The position numbers and the translations under genes were made by a program. From Cellvibrionaceae bacterium (GTDB lineage Bacteria > Pseudomonadota > Gammaproteobacteria > Pseudomonadales > Cellvibrionaceae), in assembly GCA_027012915.1 (NCBI GenBank), contig JALUYN010000474.1, forward strand, positions 1 to 10,169: a DNA stretch of 10,169 bases. Direction: 5' to 3'. Of the stretch, positions 5,880-10,169 are shown piece by piece. Every line of letters starts with the position of its first letter. Position 1 is the first letter of the stretch. The notes beneath the pieces were generated by a model that worked only from the letters and a program-made list of their open reading frames with translations, searched no databases and was not told the origin of the DNA.

Positions 5880-7496
5880 CTAGGCGCTCTGCGCATCCCG
5901 CAATTCGCGACGCAGAATTTTGCCAACATTAGATTTTGGCAAGTCATTCATAAACTCAATCTGCTTAGGAACCTTGTATGCAGTGAGTTGTTGACGAGCG
6001 AACTTGATAACTTCTTCTTTGGTCAAATTGTCATCAGACTTCACCAGAAACAGTTTCACTGCCTCACCGGTTTTTTCATCATCAACACCGACCGCCGCTG
6101 CTTCGAGTACACCTGGATGCTTACAGATCTCGTCTTCGATCTCGTTAGGATAAACATTGAAGCCAGACACAATGATCATGTCTTTTTTACGATCAACAAT
6201 CTTCAAATAACCATCTTCATCCATTACAGCCATATCGCCAGTGTTTAGCCAGCCGTCTTCTGACAAAACTTCAGCCGTAGCCTCTGGACGATTCCAGTAG
6301 CCCTTCATAACCTGCGGACCGCGAACCAGGAGTTCACCGGCCTCACCCTGAGGCATCTCTTTGCCTTCCTCATCGACAATTTTGATTTCAGTGTCGACAA
6401 CCGGAAGACCTACTGAACCCAACTTAATGGCATTGGCTGGATTGGTAGAAACCACGGGCGAAGTTTCCGTCATGCCGTAACCTTCGGAGACCTGACAACC
6501 AGTTACAGATTCCCACAAATTTGCCACATCCGAAGTCAACGCCATGCCGCCGGAAGCAGTGAGATGCATTTTGGAAAAATCCAGAGCCTTGAACGGCTCG
6601 TGGTGGCAAAGGCCATTGAATAGAGTGTTCAAGCCGACGAAACCAGTGATTTGATAAGGCTTCATTGCGTCAACAATACTGTCCAGCTCACGAGGGTTTG
6701 GAATCAAAATATTGTGACCGCCTTGGGCAATCAACATCATACAATGCGCTGTAAACGCATAGACATGATACAAAGGCAGAGGTGCAACAAAAATCTCAGC
6801 TCCCACTTGAACAGTATTCATGCGCTCTTTCATCTGATTCATATTGGCAACCAGATTGCCATGAGTGAGCATGGCACCTTTAGCTACACCTGTAGTACCA
6901 CCGGTGTACTGGAGAACTGCAACGTCTTCGGGCTGTCGCTTCACTCGAGTAAACGTTCCCTTGGCACCCTTGGCCAAAGCGGATTTCAACGAAACCTGAT
7001 TCTTGAATTTGAACTGCGGAACCAATTTTTTAACATGCTTGGCTACCGCATTGATAATAAGACCTTTTGGAAAACCGTGCAGATCTCCAACTTCGGTGAC
7101 AATAACTTGCTCAACAGGAGTTTCATCGACGACCTTTGCAGCGGTCTCCGCGATATTCGCCAGAACTACCAGCGCCTTGGCACCCGAGTCATTTAACTGG
7201 TGTTTAACTTCGCGCTCCGTATAGAGAGGATTGGTGTTTACCAAAGTCATTCCTGCTCGCAAAATACCGTACAGTACAACCGGATATTGCAATACATTGG
7301 GCAGCTGAACCGCAACCGCGTCTCCCGCTTTGAGGTTGGTATTGTTTTGCAAATAGCTGGCAAATTGTGCACTTAAACGATCAATGTCCGCATAGCTCAG
7401 GGTTTTACCCAAGCAGGTGAATGCCGGCTTATTGGCATACTCTTTAAATGCTTCCTGAAATACTTCAGGTACAGAATTCAAATTGCTTGTATCCAT
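5880..7496 (-). CDS. fadD: Long-chain acyl-CoA ligase (FadD-type AMP-forming synthetase)
   Basis: This 538-residue enzyme is a member of the adenylate-forming ANL superfamily. It activates a fatty acid with ATP and CoA through an acyl-AMP intermediate, feeding beta-oxidation. Motifs in order are the P-loop YTGGTTGVAKG (197-207), followed by AMLTHGNLVAN; GYGMTET (339-345); GWLNTGD (415-421), with the ribose-binding Asp421; the hinge region DRKKD (435-439) and SGFNVYP (444-450); and the C-terminal catalytic lysine Lys526 in NVGKILRREL. The stretch after the P-loop is close to E. coli FadD in style, which favours long-chain substrates. The ATG at 7496 (on the complement) has GGAG five bases upstream and yields the usual N-terminus. 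It is the last gene of an acyl-CoA dehydrogenase-SCP2-fadD run and ends at the shared terminator. A 3-methylmercaptopropionate ligase (DmdB) role is possible but less likely on motif style. Confidence 0.92.
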   Translation of the reverse strand: MDTSNLNSVPEVFQEAFKEYANKPAFTCLGKTLSYADIDRLSAQFASYLQNNTNLKAGDAVAVQLPNVLQYPVVLYGILRAGMTLVNTNPLYTEREVKHQLNDSGAKALVVLANIAETAAKVVDETPVEQVIVTEVGDLHGFPKGLIINAVAKHVKKLVPQFKFKNQVSLKSALAKGAKGTFTRVKRQPEDVAVLQYTGGTTGVAKGAMLTHGNLVANMNQMKERMNTVQVGAEIFVAPLPLYHVYAFTAHCMMLIAQGGHNILIPNPRELDSIVDAMKPYQITGFVGLNTLFNGLCHHEPFKALDFSKMHLTASGGMALTSDVANLWESVTGCQVSEGYGMTETSPVVSTNPANAIKLGSVGLPVVDTEIKIVDEEGKEMPQGEAGELLVRGPQVMKGYWNRPEATAEVLSEDGWLNTGDMAVMDEDGYLKIVDRKKDMIIVSGFNVYPNEIEDEICKHPGVLEAAAVGVDDEKTGEAVKLFLVKSDDNLTKEEVIKFARQQLTAYKVPKQIEFMNDLPKSNVGKILRRELRDAQSA

Positions 7497-7529
7497 CTCT
7501 ACTCCGCATTTTGTTTTTATAAGTAAATT

Positions 7530-7551
7530 CAGGGCACGTTGTCGCGCCCTG
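7530..7551. other. Intercistronic hairpin between the SCP2 gene and fadD
   Basis: An inverted repeat, CAGGGC at 7530-7535 with GCCCTG at 7546-7551, extends inward through one G-T wobble and two more GC pairs to give a 9-bp stem with a four-base loop. On the - strand it is followed by AATTTACTT, without a real T-tract, so it is at best an attenuating or mRNA-stabilising element rather than a full terminator. It sits 34 bases ahead of the fadD start. Confidence 0.55.
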
Positions 7552-7570
7552 TTTGTAACGAACTTTGGAC

Positions 7571-7885
7571 TTACCGAGGAAACAGATCCAGCAGCTTCTT
7601 GGCCAAATGTAGATCTCCGTCTACTTTTACCTGGCCAAACATAAATGCCTGCATGCCATCCAAAGATCCGTCTAATACAGAAATAAGCGTTTCATGATTC
7701 ATGCTCATAGCAATATCAGCATGATCGTGAATACCTTCTTGATACCCGCAGTCTTGAGCATCGATTACCAAATAGTAATCTACCCCGTCAGCGATAAAGA
7801 ATTGGTAGATCGCAGAAAAACCAAAAGCCGCTTTACGATCAAAGCGGCTTATGTTCTTGGCGAATTCCTCTTCAACAGAACTCAT
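7571..7885 (-). CDS. SCP2 sterol/lipid-binding domain protein
   Basis: This small protein (104 residues) appears to consist of a single SCP2-type domain, a hydrophobic tunnel fold that binds lipids, fatty acyl-CoAs or sterols. The C-terminal half carries the recognisable pattern of the family: an LDGSLDGMQAFMFGQVKVDG segment (71-90) followed by DLHLAKKLLDLF (91-102). The N-terminal half has the expected alternating strand pattern (YYLVIDAQDCGYQEG). No signal peptide is seen, so it is probably cytosolic. The start is 16 bp from the acyl-CoA dehydrogenase stop. There is no convincing Shine-Dalgarno sequence, which suggests translational coupling to the upstream gene. Sitting between an acyl-CoA dehydrogenase and an acyl-CoA ligase, it may hold or present the hydrophobic substrate; that role is inference. 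Confidence 0.85.
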   Translation of the reverse strand: MSSVEEEFAKNISRFDRKAAFGFSAIYQFFIADGVDYYLVIDAQDCGYQEGIHDHADIAMSMNHETLISVLDGSLDGMQAFMFGQVKVDGDLHLAKKLLDLFPR

Positions 7886-7901
7886 AAGAGGTTTTCAGCC
7901 T

Positions 7902-9686
7902 TTAGAATGCGAAGGATTCTACATCCATGGTCATCAGGTTGTCGGCACCGGACAGCATGGTTTCAGTCAAGCTGGTGGTGCGAGGCAACAGACGGCCGAA
8001 GTAGAATTCAGCAGTCTGAATCTTGGCTTTGTAGAAAGCTTCATCGCCTTTACCAGCGTCAATGCTGTCTTGAGCCTTCTGTGCAGCCAGGGCCCAGAAG
8101 TATGCCAAGGTCACGTAACCAGAGAACATCAGGTAGTCCACAGAAGCGGCGCCAACCTCTTCTGGGTTTTCCATGGCCGCCATGCCCACTTTCATGGTCA
8201 GATCGCCCCACTGTTTGTTCATCTCAGCCAGCTTAACAACAAAAGGATTAGCTTCGTTGGCCTGACAGAACTTGTGAATTTCTTTAGTGAAAGGCTTCAT
8301 GATCTCGCCCTGAGTCATCAGCACCTTACGACCCAAGAGATCCAGCGCCTGAATTCCAGTAGTACCTTCGTACAACATGGAGATACGACAATCACGTACG
8401 TTCTGCTCAGCGCCCCACTCAGAAATAAATCCGTGACCACCGAAGCACTGCAGACCGTGGTTAGCAGATTCAAAACCAACTTCGGTCAAGAATGCTTTCG
8501 CGATTGGAGTCAGGAATGCCAACTTGCCATCAGCTTCTTTGGCCAGTTCTTCATCACCGGATTCAATTTCGTCAACCAGCTTGGCGCAGTACGCCATCAG
8601 CATACGACCACCTTCAGCGAAGGCTTTTTGGGTCAACAGCATGCGACGTACATCAGGGTGAACAATAATTGGATCCGCAGGACCTTCGGGGTTCTTCGCG
8701 CCGCTCAAAGAGCGCATTTGCAGACGGTCACGAGCATATTCCAGTGACTGCTGGAACCCCATCTCAGCATGGGCAACACCTTGCAACGCAGTACCCAGAC
8801 GTGCGGAATTCATAAAGGTGAACATGCAGTTCAGGCCGCGGTTTGGTGGTCCAATCAGGTAGCCTTTGGCATTGTCAAAGTTCATCACGCAGGTCGCGCT
8901 AGCCTTAATTCCCATTTTGTGCTCAATAGAACCGCAGCTTACGCCATTGCGATCGGCCACAGTGCCATCTTCTGCAACGTTCATTTTGGGAACGATAAAG
9001 AGGGAGATACCTTTGGTACCGGCTGGCGCGTCTGGCAGACGAGCCAGTACGATGTGAACAATATTGTCTACCATGTCATGCTCACCGGCAGAGATAAAGA
9101 TCTTGGTACCAGTGATCGCGTAAGAACCGTCAGCCTGAGGCTCGGCCTTAGTACGCAGCATACCCAGATCAGTACCGCAATGTGGTTCAGTCAGACACAT
9201 AGTGCCGGTCCACTCACCGCTGATCAGCTTGGTCAGATAAACTTCTTTTTGTTCCTGGGTGCCGTGCTCGGCGATAGTGTTCATTGCACCGTGAGAAAGA
9301 CCAGGGTACATACCCCAGGACCAGTTAGCAGTACCAGTCATTTCGCTGATTGCCAGACCCAGTGCAGGTGGCAGGCCTTGACCGCCATGCTCAACGTCGT
9401 GAGTCATAGAAGGCCAACCGGCTTCGACGAACTGCTGATACGCTTCTTTAAAACCTTTAGGAGTAGTTACTTCGCCATCCTTCCAGGTACAACCTTCCTG
9501 GTCTCCAGACTGGTTAAGAGGAGCAATAACGTTTTCGCTGAACTTCGCAGCTTCGCCCAAAATCGCAGTTGCGAGATCCGCTGTGGTCTCCGCAAACTTA
9601 GGGATGTTCTGCCAATGTTCTTCGTAACCGAACAATTCAAACAGGTTAAATTCGATGTCGCGCAGAGGGACTTTATATTCAGCCAT
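7902..9686 (-). CDS. Acyl-CoA dehydrogenase, large (~600-residue) subfamily
   Basis: This 594-residue flavoprotein would catalyse FAD-dependent alpha,beta-dehydrogenation of an acyl-CoA, the first oxidative step of beta-oxidation, passing electrons to ETF. The N-terminal extension (YKVPLRDIEFNLFEL, 4-18) and the approximately 130-residue C-terminal extension after the core mark the subfamily that includes long acyl-CoA dehydrogenases of Pseudomonas and DmdC. Core motifs are MCLTEPHCGTDLG (163-175), GTKIFISAGEHD (193-204), the substrate-proximal MGIKASATC (258-266), MNSARLGTALQGVAHAE (292-308) and the FAD-binding QCFGGHGFISEWGAEQ (413-428). YEGTTGIQALDLLGRK (439-454) holds the catalytic base Glu440. 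The ATG at 9686 (complement) is preceded by GAGGT with about 7-base spacing. It is the first gene of a run of three (dehydrogenase, SCP2 protein, ligase) and lies downstream of an AraC-family gene on the same strand. Long open frames on the opposite strand are shadows. Chain-length preference is not readable. Confidence 0.93.
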   Translation of the reverse strand: MAEYKVPLRDIEFNLFELFGYEEHWQNIPKFAETTADLATAILGEAAKFSENVIAPLNQSGDQEGCTWKDGEVTTPKGFKEAYQQFVEAGWPSMTHDVEHGGQGLPPALGLAISEMTGTANWSWGMYPGLSHGAMNTIAEHGTQEQKEVYLTKLISGEWTGTMCLTEPHCGTDLGMLRTKAEPQADGSYAITGTKIFISAGEHDMVDNIVHIVLARLPDAPAGTKGISLFIVPKMNVAEDGTVADRNGVSCGSIEHKMGIKASATCVMNFDNAKGYLIGPPNRGLNCMFTFMNSARLGTALQGVAHAEMGFQQSLEYARDRLQMRSLSGAKNPEGPADPIIVHPDVRRMLLTQKAFAEGGRMLMAYCAKLVDEIESGDEELAKEADGKLAFLTPIAKAFLTEVGFESANHGLQCFGGHGFISEWGAEQNVRDCRISMLYEGTTGIQALDLLGRKVLMTQGEIMKPFTKEIHKFCQANEANPFVVKLAEMNKQWGDLTMKVGMAAMENPEEVGAASVDYLMFSGYVTLAYFWALAAQKAQDSIDAGKGDEAFYKAKIQTAEFYFGRLLPRTTSLTETMLSGADNLMTMDVESFAF

Positions 9687-9762
9687 TCTAATTACCTCAC
9701 AAATTGCAAATTGGGCTTTTCTAGACGGCAGCTAGGTTCCAAGTTTTCGCAATTTTGCTCAA

Positions 9763-9803
9763 TGGTAAATTTGACTAGATACAGTGGTAAATACGACTAG
9801 ATA
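9763..9803 (-). promoter_or_regulatory. Two 19-bp direct repeats at 22-bp period upstream of the acyl-CoA dehydrogenase
   Basis: TGGTAAATTTGACTAGATA at 9763-9781 and TGGTAAATACGACTAGATA at 9785-9803 match at 17 of 19 positions. They are offset by 22 bp, so both copies face the same side of the helix. They lie in the 194-bp gap between the AraC-family gene and the acyl-CoA dehydrogenase. AraC-family proteins commonly bind two direct half-sites about 21 bp apart beside the -35 element. Reading the - strand, a weak -35-like TTGAGC (complement of 9757-9762) directly abuts the proximal copy, with a poor -10 (GAACCT) 17 bases on, as expected of an activator-dependent promoter. Alternatively, TATAAG (complement of 9810-9815), with a weak TCGCCA 17 bases upstream, would put the repeats at the transcript start, as for a repressor. 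The rest of the gap holds a tandem CAAATTG pair at 9700-9713 and a TCTATATAGA palindrome at 9855-9864. Confidence 0.6.
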
Positions 9804-9880
9804 TGACTGCTTATACTTATACGGTCATAAGGTGGCGAGAAATAACAACGACCATCTATATAGACAGAGCTGGGGCCGGT

Positions 9881-10169
9881 CTATGCCAGACCTTCTGCCA
9901 TCTGCTTGCGATACTCGCCAGGGGTTAGCCCAGTCCACTTTTTGAAGGCTCTGAAAAACGCACTGGGCTCATCAAAACCGAGTCTCTCTGCGATATCGGA
10001 GTTGGTCAAATCTGGTAGATTAAGATAGTGGATAGCTGCCTCGAGGCGACACTCGTCCTTAATTTTCTGAAATGAAGTGTCTTCTTGCTGCAGACGCCTT
10101 CTCAGAGTCGTCAGCGACAAATTAAGCTGGGATGCCACGCTCTCGGCGCCGGGCATGGACTCACTAACG
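9881..10169 (-). CDS. AraC-family transcriptional regulator, C-terminal DNA-binding domain (5' end outside window)
   Basis: The visible 95 residues are the double helix-turn-helix domain of an AraC/XylS-type regulator. The frame stays open to the window edge (the last base is part of a split codon), so the N-terminal effector domain is missing from view; the Met at 10156 is internal. The first helix-turn-helix is ESVASQLNLSLTTLRRRLQ, then the long linker helix region CRLEAAIHYL. The second helix-turn-helix and family signature is NSDIAERLGFDEPSAFFRAF, then KKWTGLTPGEYRK, close to the AraC consensus IA..GF.....F.R.FK...G.TP..YR. The stop (TAG, complement of 9881-9883) lies 194 bp before the acyl-CoA dehydrogenase start on the same strand. 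No terminator is seen between them, so read-through is possible, and the regulator is the obvious candidate for binding the direct repeats there. Confidence 0.9.
   Translation of the reverse strand, partial: VSESMPGAESVASQLNLSLTTLRRRLQQEDTSFQKIKDECRLEAAIHYLNLPDLTNSDIAERLGFDEPSAFFRAFKKWTGLTPGEYRKQMAEGLA

Noticed and set aside
5711..5932. 73-codon + strand open frame running through the terminator
   Set aside because: It overlaps the NUDIX end, reads through the bidirectional terminator hairpin and into antisense fadD, and has no domain features.
6651..7196. 181-codon open frame on the + strand within fadD
   Set aside because: Antisense to conserved fadD motifs, with no domain and no credible ribosome binding site.
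7851..8747. 298-codon open frame on the + strand opposite the dehydrogenase C-terminus and SCP2 start
   Set aside because: Same reasoning: it overlaps two convincing genes, and its translation has no family features.
5880..9686. Assignment of ligase and dehydrogenase as DmdB and DmdC of dimethylsulfoniopropionate demethylation
   Set aside because: The dehydrogenase subfamily is shared with DmdC, but the ligase looks like long-chain FadD, and no DmdA or DmdD gene is present in the window.
8769..9800. 343-codon open frame on the + strand opposite the acyl-CoA dehydrogenase
   Set aside because: The complementary strand carries a full-length, motif-complete enzyme. The + strand translation has no recognisable domain and is rich in His, Cys, Ser and Arg, as expected of an antisense shadow.
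9855..9864. TCTATATAGA palindrome and a nearby 5-bp hairpin at 9878-9892
   Set aside because: Both are short. The hairpin overlaps the AraC-family stop and is not followed by a T-tract on the - strand, so neither can be called an operator or terminator.

Overview
The window looks like chromosome of a marine-type gammaproteobacterium. The reasons are near-balanced base composition by eye, dense gene packing, a FadD of the gammaproteobacterial kind, a large FadE/DmdC-superfamily acyl-CoA dehydrogenase, and a MoxR/CoxE-type pair. A Spongiibacteraceae, Cellvibrionales or Pseudomonas-like host is plausible, but this is inferred from protein style only. I see no mobile element, CRISPR array, tRNA or rRNA. 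Everything looks like ordinary core or soft-core sequence with intact genes; only the two edge genes are cut, by the window itself.

Left block (1-1676, + strand): the C-terminal part of a TetR-family regulator is followed 55 bp later by an Old Yellow Enzyme-type flavin oxidoreductase. The pair recalls the nemR-nemA arrangement of E. coli (electrophile-sensing repressor plus ene-reductase). A GC-rich hairpin after the oxidoreductase probably ends the unit.

Central block (about 1704-5857, + strand): a candidate sigma-70 promoter precedes four tightly spaced genes. They encode a MoxR-type AAA+ ATPase, a CoxE-like von Willebrand factor A (VWA) protein with an intact metal site, a small MscS-type mechanosensitive channel, and a NUDIX hydrolase with an expanded NUDIX box. 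The gaps are 22, 16 and 45 bp, so the four are probably one operon. ATPase plus VWA is a known chaperone-like pairing; linking it to an MscS channel and a NUDIX enzyme is the most interesting context in the window. The block ends at a strong bidirectional terminator shared with the convergent right block.

Right block (5880-10169, - strand, read right to left): the C-terminal DNA-binding domain of an AraC-family regulator comes first. An approximately 190 bp intergenic region follows, with two near-identical 19-bp direct repeats at a 22-bp period. Then come an acyl-CoA dehydrogenase of about 600 residues, a small SCP2-type sterol/lipid-binding protein, and a long-chain acyl-CoA ligase (FadD). 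Together the three genes would bind and activate a fatty or other hydrophobic acid as its CoA thioester and carry out the first beta-oxidation step. The AraC-type protein and the phased repeats suggest how the operon is switched on, though this is inference.
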